Shown here: positions 42,797 through 50,877 of the stretch, piece after piece
Layout: the number at the start of each line of letters is the position of its first letter
Position numbering within the stretch: position 1 is the stretch's first letter
From: Blautia_A ammoniilytica
Lineage (GTDB): Bacteria > Bacillota > Clostridia > Lachnospirales > Lachnospiraceae
Length of the DNA: 64,000 bases
Reading direction: 5' to 3'
Assembly: GCF_025566965.1 (NCBI RefSeq)
Contig: NZ_JAOQJL010000004.1
Location: forward strand, 62,001-126,000
Notes under the pieces: model-generated
Told to the model about the DNA's origin: nothing
Databases searched by the model: none
What the model saw: the letters and a program-made list of their open reading frames with translations, nothing else
Position numbers and translations under genes: made by a program

Positions 42797-44116
42797 ATGA
42801 AAAAAGTTGTAAAATTTGGAGGAAGCTCTCTTGCCAATGCGGAACAGTTCCAAAAGGTAGGGGAGATCATCAGAAGCGAGGAAAGCCGCAGATACGTTGT
42901 ACCTTCTGCACCGGGAAAGCGTTTTGACGGAGATACAAAGGTAACAGACATGCTGTATTCCTGCTATGAAGCTGCTGAAGCAGGCCAAGAATTTGACGGA
43001 AAGCTTCAGGCGATCAAGGAGCGTTTCCAGGAGATCATCCGGGGACTTTCTCTTGAACTTTCCTTGGATAGTGAATTTGAGCAGATTGCGGCTGATTTTT
43101 CAGCACATGCAGGGAAAGAGTATGCTGCATCAAGAGGAGAATTCCTCAATGGTAAAGTAATGGCAGCCTATCTTGGTTATGAGTTTGTGGATGCTGCAGA
43201 AGTGATCCGTTTTGATAAGAACGGGGTTCTTGAGGCTGAAAAGACGAATAAGCTTCTTGGCAAAAGACTGGCAAAATGTGAAAAAGCAGTTATTCCAGGG
43301 TTCTACGGGGCTGAGGATGGCGGGAAGGTACGGACCTTTTCAAGAGGTGGTTCAGATGTGACAGGATCTCTTGTTGCAAAGGCGATCATGGCGGATATGT
43401 ACGAGAACTGGACAGATGTATCCGGATTTCTGGTAACAGACCCAAGGATCGTGGATAATCCGGCAGTGATCGAGACGATTACCTATCGTGAACTTCGTGA
43501 GTTATCTTATATGGGAGCAACGGTTCTTCATGAGGATGCCATCTTTCCCGTAAGAAAAGAAGGGATTCCCATTAATATCCGTAATACCAACCACCCGGAG
43601 GACAAGGGCACATTCATTGTAGAAAGTACCTGCAGAAAGCCTAAGTATACCATTACCGGTATTGCAGGAAAGAAAGGCTTCTGTTCTATCAACATTGAAA
43701 AATCCATGATGAACAGTGAGATCGGATTCGGACGTAAAGTGCTTCAGGTATTTGAAGACCAGGGCATCAGCTTTGAGCATATTCCGTCAGGCATTGATAC
43801 GCTCACCGTTTATGTGCATCAGGATGAATTTGAGGAAAAGGAACAGCAGGTGATCGCAGGGATTCACCGGGCTGTATCTCCGGATTTTGTGGAAATGGAG
43901 TCAGATCTGGCATTGATCGCCGTAGTAGGACGGGGAATGAAGTCCACCAGAGGAACTGCCGGAAGGATTTTTTCAGCATTAGCACATGCTAATGTAAATG
44001 TTAAGATGATCGATCAGGGTTCCAGTGAGCTGAATATTATCATTGGTGTGGAAAATAGAGATTTTGAGACTGCAATAAAAGCAATTTATGATATTTTTGT
44101 TCTTACTCAGATGTAA
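42797..44116 (+). CDS. lysC: Aspartate kinase
   Basis: It phosphorylates aspartate, the entry step to lysine, threonine and methionine. The 439-residue monofunctional enzyme starts VVKFGGSSLANAEQ, has the FSRGGSDVTGSL motif of the amino acid kinase fold and NWTDVSGFLVTDPRIV, and two C-terminal ACT domains (about 300-439; KGFCSINIEKSMM and MIDQGSSELNIIIG). The ATG at 42797 has AGGAG upstream; the frame opens earlier but includes the promoter. Homoserine dehydrogenase is far away at 17.2 kb. lysC versus thrA naming is by convention. Confidence 0.94.
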   Translation: MKKVVKFGGSSLANAEQFQKVGEIIRSEESRRYVVPSAPGKRFDGDTKVTDMLYSCYEAAEAGQEFDGKLQAIKERFQEIIRGLSLELSLDSEFEQIAADFSAHAGKEYAASRGEFLNGKVMAAYLGYEFVDAAEVIRFDKNGVLEAEKTNKLLGKRLAKCEKAVIPGFYGAEDGGKVRTFSRGGSDVTGSLVAKAIMADMYENWTDVSGFLVTDPRIVDNPAVIETITYRELRELSYMGATVLHEDAIFPVRKEGIPINIRNTNHPEDKGTFIVESTCRKPKYTITGIAGKKGFCSINIEKSMMNSEIGFGRKVLQVFEDQGISFEHIPSGIDTLTVYVHQDEFEEKEQQVIAGIHRAVSPDFVEMESDLALIAVVGRGMKSTRGTAGRIFSALAHANVNVKMIDQGSSELNIIIGVENRDFETAIKAIYDIFVLTQM

Positions 44117-44153
44117 AAAAAGAGGGCTGCCGTAACAGGCAGTTCTTTTTTTG
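44116..44153 (+). terminator. Terminator after aspartokinase
   Basis: A-run, CTGCC (44128-44132), GTAACA, GGCAG (44139-44143), then TTTTTTT (44147-44153). Confidence 0.8.
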
Positions 44154-44182
44154 TCTTTTTATGTTCGTCCCGTTTTATAGCC

Positions 44183-44211
44183 TTGACTGTAAAGAACATT
44201 TGTTCTATTAT
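44183..44211 (+). promoter_or_regulatory. SOS promoter of the radical SAM repair operon
   Basis: TTGACT (44183-44188), 17-nt spacer, TATTAT (44206-44211). One LexA-type box fills the spacer and another follows directly downstream, as expected for a tightly repressed SOS promoter. Confidence 0.8.
44193..44206. promoter_or_regulatory. LexA (SOS) box 1
   Basis: AGAACATTTGTTCT, close to the Gram-positive consensus CGAACATATGTTCG. It covers the spacer and first base of the -10. Confidence 0.75.
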
Positions 44212-44218
44212 AGCGATA

Positions 44219-44232
44219 CGAACAAATGTTTG
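44219..44232. promoter_or_regulatory. LexA (SOS) box 2
   Basis: CGAACAAATGTTTG, a full match to CGAACRNRYGTTYG. It lies just after the -10, centred 26 nt from box 1. Confidence 0.82.
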
Positions 44233-44266
44233 CTGCAATCAATGGAGGAAAGGTACGGGACAGGTT

Positions 44267-45577
44267 ATGGTAATTCAGGAATCAATGGGACTGATGGAGA
44301 AGCTGAGGATACTGGCAGACGGAGCCAAGTATGATGTTGCCTGCACTTCCAGCGGTGTTGACAGGAGTGGCAGCTTTGACGGGATGGGCAACAGCATTGC
44401 TGCCGGGATCTGCCACAGCTTTTCAGCTGATGGGAGATGTATCAGCCTTTTAAAGATCTTATATACCAATGAATGTGTATATGATTGTAAATACTGTGTG
44501 AACAGAGCTTCTAATGATGTGGTCAGGACCAGCTTTACTCCGGAAGAAGTATGCAGCCTAACTATGGAGTTTTACAGACGTAATTATATTGAGGGATTAT
44601 TTTTAAGCTCCGGAGTCAAGGGAAGTCCTGATCATACCATGGAAGAGCTTTGCAGGACTGTACAGCTTTTAAGAACAAAGTACCATTTTCATGGCTATAT
44701 TCACCTGAAGGCTATTCCGGGGGCATCGCCGGATCTGATCCGGCAGGCAGGATATCTGGCAGACAGGATGAGTGTGAATCTGGAACTGCCTACAGCAGAT
44801 GGCCTGAGACGGTTAGCTCCCCACAAAAGCAGACAGACTATTTTAAGACCTATGCGGCAGATACAGATCCAACGGGATGCCAGTAAGGAAGAACTGATCC
44901 TATTTAAGCATGCACCACAGTTTGTGCCTGCTGGACAGAGTACTCAGATGATCATAGGGGCATCTGGGGAGAATGATTACCAGATTCTGTCTGTGGCAGA
45001 GTCTCTTTATCAGAAATACTCATTAAAAAGAGTATTTTATTCAGCTTTTGTTGCAGTGAATAAAGACAAAGCCCTTCCGGCAGTGTCTACCAAGCCCCCT
45101 CTTTTAAGAGAACACAGGCTATATCAGGCAGACTGGCTGCTGCGGTTTTACGGATTTAAGGCTTCTGAACTTTTATCTGAATCCAGACCTGATTTTGATC
45201 TTCAGCTGGATCCAAAGTGCAACTGGGCAATACGCCATCTGGAATATTTTCCGGTGGAGATCAACACAGCCGGGTATTATCAGCTCCTTCGGGTTCCTGG
45301 GATCGGTGACAGATCTGCCAGGAGGATTGTAGGCGCAAGAAAGACGCATTCTCTGGATTTTACCGATTTACAGAAGATCGGAGTAGTTCTGAAGCGTGCA
45401 TTATATTTTATTACCTGCAATGGCAGGATGATGTACAGGACTAAGCTGGAAGAAGATTATATTATCCGGAATATAACAGATGCCAGGAGACCAGAGCAGC
45501 TTCTTTACAGTACCTGCCGGCAGCTTTCTTTTTTTGACCGAGAAGAGGATGGGATTGAGAGGAGGTATGCTTTGTGA
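44267..45577 (+). CDS. Putative DNA modification/repair radical SAM protein (TIGR03916-like)
   Basis: A 436-residue radical SAM enzyme. Cys70, Cys74 and Cys77 (CVYDCKYC) bind the 4Fe-4S cluster. Other features are KYDVACTSSGVDRSG near the N-terminus, IEGLFLSSGV, HLKAIPG, and a C-terminal helix-hairpin-helix (LLRVPGIGDRSARRIVGARK) that would bind DNA. The family is known mainly by its link to uracil-DNA-glycosylase-like proteins and to the DUF4130 family; its reaction is not established. Here it is the first gene behind a LexA-box promoter and overlaps the DUF4130 gene by 4 nt. The start is uncertain: ATG 44267 is used; 44285 has AGGA just upstream. Confidence 0.88.
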   Translation: MVIQESMGLMEKLRILADGAKYDVACTSSGVDRSGSFDGMGNSIAAGICHSFSADGRCISLLKILYTNECVYDCKYCVNRASNDVVRTSFTPEEVCSLTMEFYRRNYIEGLFLSSGVKGSPDHTMEELCRTVQLLRTKYHFHGYIHLKAIPGASPDLIRQAGYLADRMSVNLELPTADGLRRLAPHKSRQTILRPMRQIQIQRDASKEELILFKHAPQFVPAGQSTQMIIGASGENDYQILSVAESLYQKYSLKRVFYSAFVAVNKDKALPAVSTKPPLLREHRLYQADWLLRFYGFKASELLSESRPDFDLQLDPKCNWAIRHLEYFPVEINTAGYYQLLRVPGIGDRSARRIVGARKTHSLDFTDLQKIGVVLKRALYFITCNGRMMYRTKLEEDYIIRNITDARRPEQLLYSTCRQLSFFDREEDGIERRYAL

Positions 45578-46341
45578 ATCAGGAGAAGACAGTGTTTATC
45601 TGCGAGGATAGTACAGAGGGGATTTTTACGGCTGTATATGACGGATGGATGGAAGCCAAAAAGGTGCAGATTCAGATCCGTACCTGTGAGCCGGAGAATA
45701 TGGAACTTTTTACCAGATTACATCATGTACAGTCAGACAGCGAGAAAGCCGGGCGGGTAACGAGAACTATTCTGAAGAATCTGGGATCTGCCGTCTGCCA
45801 GGATTTGTGGTATGCAGCAGCCTCTTCGGATCCGGATCGTGGAACTGCGGTTTTTTATACTCTTTATAAGTCTTTTTTCCATGGAAAGTGGGATCCCCGC
45901 ATCATGGAAGATGTAGCAGATGCTTATGTGGGACAGGTATCACGATTAAGAACCAGAGTCTGGAGAGAACTGCATCATTACTATGGATTTTTAAGGTTCA
46001 GGGAAATCGGCGGTCAGGTACTTTTTTCTGAAATAGAGCCTGTTAATGATATCCTGGAAATGCTGGGCACACATTTTCAAGACCGTTTTCAAGGCGAGAA
46101 CTGGATGATTTATGATAAGAAAAGAAAAAAGGCAATGATACATCCTGTGCAGTCTGCCTGCACTGTGATTCAGAACGTACAGCCTAAGGTGACAGACCAG
46201 ACGCCGGGAAATCCGGAGATTTATGAAGATTTGTGGAGGGTATTCTGCAGTGCCATTACTATTCCGGAAAGGAAGAATACAGCACTTCAGCAGCAGCTTC
46301 TGCCTTTGAAATACAGAAGGAACATGGTGGAATTTACATAA
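45574..46341 (+). CDS. DUF4130-family protein, partner of the radical SAM repair enzyme (TIGR03915-like)
   Basis: A 255-residue protein starting VFICEDSTEGIFTAVYDGW and ending LLPLKYRRNMVEF, the signature ends of the TIGR03915/DUF4130 family of probable DNA-metabolism proteins. In other bacteria the same domain is fused to a UdgX-like uracil-DNA glycosylase; no glycosylase domain is present here. The start is a GTG at 45574 with GGAGG 8 nt upstream, overlapping the radical SAM stop (GTGA), so the two are translated together. No catalytic motif is recognised. Confidence 0.87.
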   Translation: MNQEKTVFICEDSTEGIFTAVYDGWMEAKKVQIQIRTCEPENMELFTRLHHVQSDSEKAGRVTRTILKNLGSAVCQDLWYAAASSDPDRGTAVFYTLYKSFFHGKWDPRIMEDVADAYVGQVSRLRTRVWRELHHYYGFLRFREIGGQVLFSEIEPVNDILEMLGTHFQDRFQGENWMIYDKKRKKAMIHPVQSACTVIQNVQPKVTDQTPGNPEIYEDLWRVFCSAITIPERKNTALQQQLLPLKYRRNMVEFT

Positions 46342-46424
46342 TGTATGTGTTACAATATCCATCAGCAAAGCGGATATAACTATCCGGCTTGACTATGTGA
46401 GAGGGCAAGAGATACTGTATCAGA

Positions 46425-48791
46425 ATGAAAATGGCTAAACCTGTATTTCGAATTTCAGTAAGGAACCTGGTAGAATTTATTTTAAGAAGCGGTGACATTG
46501 ATAACCGGCACAGTGTATCGGATAAGGAAGCCATGCAGAAAGGAAGCCGCATCCATCGCAAGATACAGAAAAGAATGGGGGCCGGCTATCAGGCTGAGGT
46601 CAGCCTGAAATGGAAAACAGAATATGAAGATCTGATCATTCTTGTAGAAGGGCGGGCTGACGGGATTTTTACGAAGGATGATATTACAGTTATTGATGAG
46701 ATAAAAGGGATCGCATCAGATCCGGAGCAGATGGAAGCACCGGTTTTGGTTCATAAGGCCCAGGCAATGTGTTATGCCAGGATGTATGGGGAGATGGAAT
46801 CTCTGGATCAGATTGATATCCAGATGACTTATGTGAACCTTGACACAGAACAGATACATAGATTTGGTGAGTCATTTATGCTGGAGGAACTAAAAGACTG
46901 GTATCAGCAGCTTCTTGACCGTTACCACAAATGGGTTTCTTATCAGCTTCAATGGAAAGAGCTGCGGAATCACTCCATGCAGGATCTTGAATTTCCATTT
47001 CCGTACAGAGATGGGCAGAGGCAGATGGTCAGTAGTGTCTACCATGCCATATCTGCGGAAAAGCAGATCTTTATCCAGGCACCTACAGGTGTGGGGAAGA
47101 CCATATCCACCATTTTTCCAGCAGTGCGGGCAGTGGGGGAAGGACATGGTGAGCAGATATTTTATCTTACTGCCAAGACGATTGCCAGAACCGTAGCAGA
47201 AGAGACTTTTTCATTTTTGAAGGAAAAAGGTCTGAAGTTTAAGGTGATCACTTTGACTGCCAAGGAAAAAATCTGTTTTCAGGAAGAAACAGAGTGTAAT
47301 CCAAAGGCCTGCCCATATGCTAAAGGTCACTTTGACCGGATCAATGAATGTGTTTATGAGTTATGGACCTCCGGACACAGCTATGACAGAGATTCGCTCC
47401 AGGATCAGGCAAGAAAATGGCAGGTGTGCCCTTTTGAGATGAGCCTGGATCTGGCTTTATGGGCAGATGGCGTGATCTGTGATTACAATTATGTATTTGA
47501 TCCCAATGCCAGATTGAAACGGTTTTTCGGGGAAGGTGTTTCAGGCGAGTATATATTTCTTATAGATGAAGCACACAATCTGGTGGAGAGAGGGAGAGAA
47601 ATGTACAGTGCTTCTGTCTGCAAGGAAGAAGTGCTGGAAGTACGAAAGAAAGTAAGGGAAAAGGCTCCGACTTTGGCAAGAAGCCTAGACAAGGTAAATC
47701 GTCAGTTGTTATCCATGCAAAAAGAATGTGAAGGCTATCAAATACTGGAGAATGCAGGAATGATACCACTTGCTATGTTGAGAGTTTTCGGTGAACTGGA
47801 GAAGTTTATGGAAGAATCGGAAAATCAGGAACTGTCAGATCAGATTCTGGAATTCTATTTTTCAGTAAGGGATTTTCTTAATATTTCCGAATTAGTAGAT
47901 GATAACTATGTGGTTTATACAGAGAACAGTGAGGATGGGAAGTTCCGCCTTCATTTGTACTGTGTAAATCCTGCAGGGAATCTGAATGCTTCCCTTGAAA
48001 AAGGAATAAGCACGGTTTTCTTTTCCGCAACGCTTCTTCCTATGATTTATTACAGAAAGCTGTTAAGTGTACGTTCGGATGATTATGGAATCTATGTCAG
48101 ATCGCCTTTTAGTAAAGAACAAAGGTGTATCCTTACAGGTGTGGATGTGAGCAGCCGGTATACTAGGAGAAATTACAGTGAATACAGACGGATTGCAGAG
48201 TACATAGCCAGAACAGTATGGAAGAAAAAAGGTAATTATATGATCTTTTTTCCGTCATACCGGCTTTTGCAGGACGTATATAATGTTTACGAAGAAGAAT
48301 TTTCTGTGGATTGGGTTAGAACAGTATGCCAGAATCCTGGCATGGGTGAAAGGGAGAGAGAAGCCTTTCTTCAGAATTTTGATATACATGACTATACGTT
48401 CGCTGCTTTTTGCATTATGGGAGGCATTTTTTCTGAGGGAATCGATCTGATTGGAGATAAGTTGATCGGTGCAGTGATCATTGGTACAGGACTGCCCCAG
48501 GTTAGTATCAGAAGGGAGATCCTGAGAGAATATTATACAGATAAAGGGGAGAACGGGTTTGATTATGCATATCGCTTTCCTGGTATGAATAAGGTACTTC
48601 AGGCAGCAGGCAGAGTGATCAGGACCAGGGAGGATACAGGTGTGATACTGCTTTTAGATGAACGTTTCGCAGACAGAAAATATGGTGAATTGTTCCCAAG
48701 GGAATGGGATGACAGACAAAGCTGCAGCCTGGCTACACTGGAGGGCAAGCTGGAGGGATTTTGGAAAGCACTTGACAGACCGAAAAATTAG
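46425..48791 (+). CDS. XPD/DinG-type helicase with N-terminal Cas4-like nuclease domain
   Basis: A 788-residue fusion. Residues about 10-170 form a PD-(D/E)XK domain: Asp79 (GRADGIF), Glu92 and Lys94 (VIDEIKG) and the QAMCYARMYG helix. The superfamily 2 helicase follows: Walker A Lys225 (PTGVGKT), cysteines 284, 291, 296, 309 and 335 from which an XPD-type 4Fe-4S site could be drawn, DEAH box at 381, FFSATLLP and the C-terminal QAAGRVIRTREDTG. It would unwind 5'-3' and cut single-stranded DNA. It starts 84 nt after the DUF4130 gene without a terminator between, and with a weak ribosome site; TTGACT (46389) and TACTGT (46413) could be a weak separate promoter. Co-regulation by LexA is likely but unproven. 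Confidence 0.9.
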   Translation: MKMAKPVFRISVRNLVEFILRSGDIDNRHSVSDKEAMQKGSRIHRKIQKRMGAGYQAEVSLKWKTEYEDLIILVEGRADGIFTKDDITVIDEIKGIASDPEQMEAPVLVHKAQAMCYARMYGEMESLDQIDIQMTYVNLDTEQIHRFGESFMLEELKDWYQQLLDRYHKWVSYQLQWKELRNHSMQDLEFPFPYRDGQRQMVSSVYHAISAEKQIFIQAPTGVGKTISTIFPAVRAVGEGHGEQIFYLTAKTIARTVAEETFSFLKEKGLKFKVITLTAKEKICFQEETECNPKACPYAKGHFDRINECVYELWTSGHSYDRDSLQDQARKWQVCPFEMSLDLALWADGVICDYNYVFDPNARLKRFFGEGVSGEYIFLIDEAHNLVERGREMYSASVCKEEVLEVRKKVREKAPTLARSLDKVNRQLLSMQKECEGYQILENAGMIPLAMLRVFGELEKFMEESENQELSDQILEFYFSVRDFLNISELVDDNYVVYTENSEDGKFRLHLYCVNPAGNLNASLEKGISTVFFSATLLPMIYYRKLLSVRSDDYGIYVRSPFSKEQRCILTGVDVSSRYTRRNYSEYRRIAEYIARTVWKKKGNYMIFFPSYRLLQDVYNVYEEEFSVDWVRTVCQNPGMGEREREAFLQNFDIHDYTFAAFCIMGGIFSEGIDLIGDKLIGAVIIGTGLPQVSIRREILREYYTDKGENGFDYAYRFPGMNKVLQAAGRVIRTREDTGVILLLDERFADRKYGELFPREWDDRQSCSLATLEGKLEGFWKALDRPKN

Positions 48792-48799
48792 GGTATACT
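48772..48799 (+). promoter_or_regulatory. Promoter for glmS
   Basis: TTGACA (48772-48777), 16-nt spacer, TATACT (48794-48799). The -35 lies within the end of the helicase gene. The leader is about 85 nt and has no room for a glmS ribozyme. Confidence 0.7.
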
Positions 48800-48891
48800 T
48801 TTGTTATATTTTTAGCATGGGAAAGTTTATGAGTTTATAGGTTTTTCGGTGAAAAAAGTGATTATACACATACAAAACAGGAGGTAATCTC

Positions 48892-50718
48892 ATGTGCGGA
48901 ATAGTTGGATATATTGGTGACAAGCAGGCAGCACCTATTTTGCTGGATGGTCTTTCAAAGCTGGAATACAGAGGATATGATTCTGCAGGGATCGCTGTCT
49001 TTGACGGACAGGAGATCCAGATCAAGAAAACCATGGGCAGACTGAAAGTTCTGGAGGAACTTACGCATGGCGGCGAAACTATGAAGGGTTGCTGTGGGAT
49101 TGGTCATACCAGATGGGCAACCCACGGCTGTCCTTCAGATGTGAATGCACATCCTCATTTTAATAAGGACCATTCCATTGCAGTAGTACATAATGGCATT
49201 ATTGAGAACTATGCCAAATTAAAGAAAAAACTGGAAAATAAAGGCTATGAATTCCAGTCTGAAACAGATACAGAGGTACTGGTACATCTGCTTACAGATT
49301 ATTACAAGGGAGATCCGATAGAGGCAATCGAGAGAGTGATGCATAGAGTAGAAGGCTCCTATGGACTGGGGATCATGTTTAAGGATCATCCCCATCATAT
49401 TTATGCAGCACGTAAAGACAGTCCATTGATCGTAGGTGCAAGCAGCATGGGCAATCTGATCGCATCAGATGTGCCGGCTATCCTGAAATACACCAGAAGT
49501 GTATATTATATGGAGAATGAAGAGATTGCATGTCTTTCCGGAGAGAATATACATTTTTATAATATTGATGGCGAAGAGATCGAGAAAACACCTACAACCA
49601 TTAACTGGGATATTAATGCAGCTGAAAAGGGTGGTTATGAGCACTTTATGCTGAAAGAGATATACGAAGAGCCTAAGGCAGTGAGAGATACCATCAGCCC
49701 CAGATTAAAGGACGATGATGTAGTGATCGAGGAGCTTGGGATGACAGACGAGGAGATACGCAGCATCCGTAAGATTGATATTGTTGCCTGCGGTTCTGCC
49801 AGCCATGTAGGTATGACTGCTAAATATGTGATTGAAAGCATGGCCAGGATTCCGGTAGAAGTAGATGTGGCAAGTGAGTTCCGTTATCGTGAGCCTATCT
49901 ATGAAGATAATATGCTAGTGATCATTATCAGCCAGTCAGGGGAAACAGCTGATTCGCTGGCAGCACTGCGTGACGCAAAGAATCATGGAGTAAGAACACT
50001 GGGTATCGTCAATGTAGTAGGAAGCTCTATTGCTAGAGAAGCAGATAATGTAATGTATACATGGGCAGGCCCGGAAATTTCCGTTGCCACTACCAAAGCG
50101 TACAGTGCACAGCTTGCAGCTATGTATCTGCTTTCCATGAAATTTGCCAAAGTAAGAGGCATGCTCACAGATGAAGAATTTGCACAGCTGAGAAGTGACC
50201 TGATTCAGCTTCCAGATCAGATTGAATCCCTGTTTGGCATGAAAGAGAAGATTCAAAAATTTGCCAACCGTTATCTGGCTGCTGGTCATATGTTCTTTAT
50301 TGGCCGTGGGATCGATTATGCCATTGCAATGGAAGGATCCCTGAAGCTGAAAGAGATCTCTTACATTCATTCAGAGGCATATGCGGCAGGAGAATTAAAG
50401 CATGGAACGATTTCCCTGATCGAGGACGGTACCCTTGTTGTTGCAGTAGCCACACAGGAGAAGCTGTATCCGAAAACAATCAGTAATATTGTGGAAGTAA
50501 AGACTAGAGGCGCTTTTGTAATGGCTCTTACCAATTTGGGACATACAGATATTGAGAAAAATGCAGATTATGTAATTTATATTCCAAAGACCAGTCAGTA
50601 TTTTACCAACTCACTGGCCATCATTCCACTTCAACTGTTCGGATACTACGTTTCCGTAGGCAGAGGACTGGATGTGGATAAGCCCAGAAATCTGGCAAAA
50701 TCCGTAACTGTGGAGTAG
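48892..50718 (+). CDS. glmS: Glutamine-fructose-6-phosphate aminotransferase (isomerising)
   Basis: It makes glucosamine 6-phosphate from fructose 6-phosphate and glutamine, the entry to wall amino sugars. The 608-residue protein begins MCGIVGYIG with the catalytic Cys2, has GHTRWATHG and HNGIIENY in the glutaminase domain, and two SIS domains (about 285-608; ASEFRYREP, ISQSGETADSL and the C-terminal KPRNLAKSVTVE). AGGAGG precedes the ATG. The upstream leader lacks the conserved ribozyme core that controls glmS in many Firmicutes, so control must be different. Confidence 0.97.
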   Translation: MCGIVGYIGDKQAAPILLDGLSKLEYRGYDSAGIAVFDGQEIQIKKTMGRLKVLEELTHGGETMKGCCGIGHTRWATHGCPSDVNAHPHFNKDHSIAVVHNGIIENYAKLKKKLENKGYEFQSETDTEVLVHLLTDYYKGDPIEAIERVMHRVEGSYGLGIMFKDHPHHIYAARKDSPLIVGASSMGNLIASDVPAILKYTRSVYYMENEEIACLSGENIHFYNIDGEEIEKTPTTINWDINAAEKGGYEHFMLKEIYEEPKAVRDTISPRLKDDDVVIEELGMTDEEIRSIRKIDIVACGSASHVGMTAKYVIESMARIPVEVDVASEFRYREPIYEDNMLVIIISQSGETADSLAALRDAKNHGVRTLGIVNVVGSSIAREADNVMYTWAGPEISVATTKAYSAQLAAMYLLSMKFAKVRGMLTDEEFAQLRSDLIQLPDQIESLFGMKEKIQKFANRYLAAGHMFFIGRGIDYAIAMEGSLKLKEISYIHSEAYAAGELKHGTISLIEDGTLVVAVATQEKLYPKTISNIVEVKTRGAFVMALTNLGHTDIEKNADYVIYIPKTSQYFTNSLAIIPLQLFGYYVSVGRGLDVDKPRNLAKSVTVE

Positions 50719-50796
50719 GGATACTTACTTATGTAATCGGCAATTACTCTGTAATGTTCCTGTTACATAAAACGCTCCGCAAGGATGAGACTAGTG

Positions 50797-50844
50797 CAGT
50801 GAAAATTAAGGCAAGTCAATATGGTGGTTACTTAATATTCACTG
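50797..50844 (+). repeat. Hairpin between glmS and the serine hydrolase gene
   Basis: CAGTGAAAATTAAG (50797-50810) pairs with CTTAATATTCACTG (50831-50844) with a two-base internal mismatch. No T-run. It ends 33 nt before the next start. Confidence 0.6.
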
Positions 50845-50877
50845 TATTAGATGCATAAGGAATATAAGGAGCAGTAT

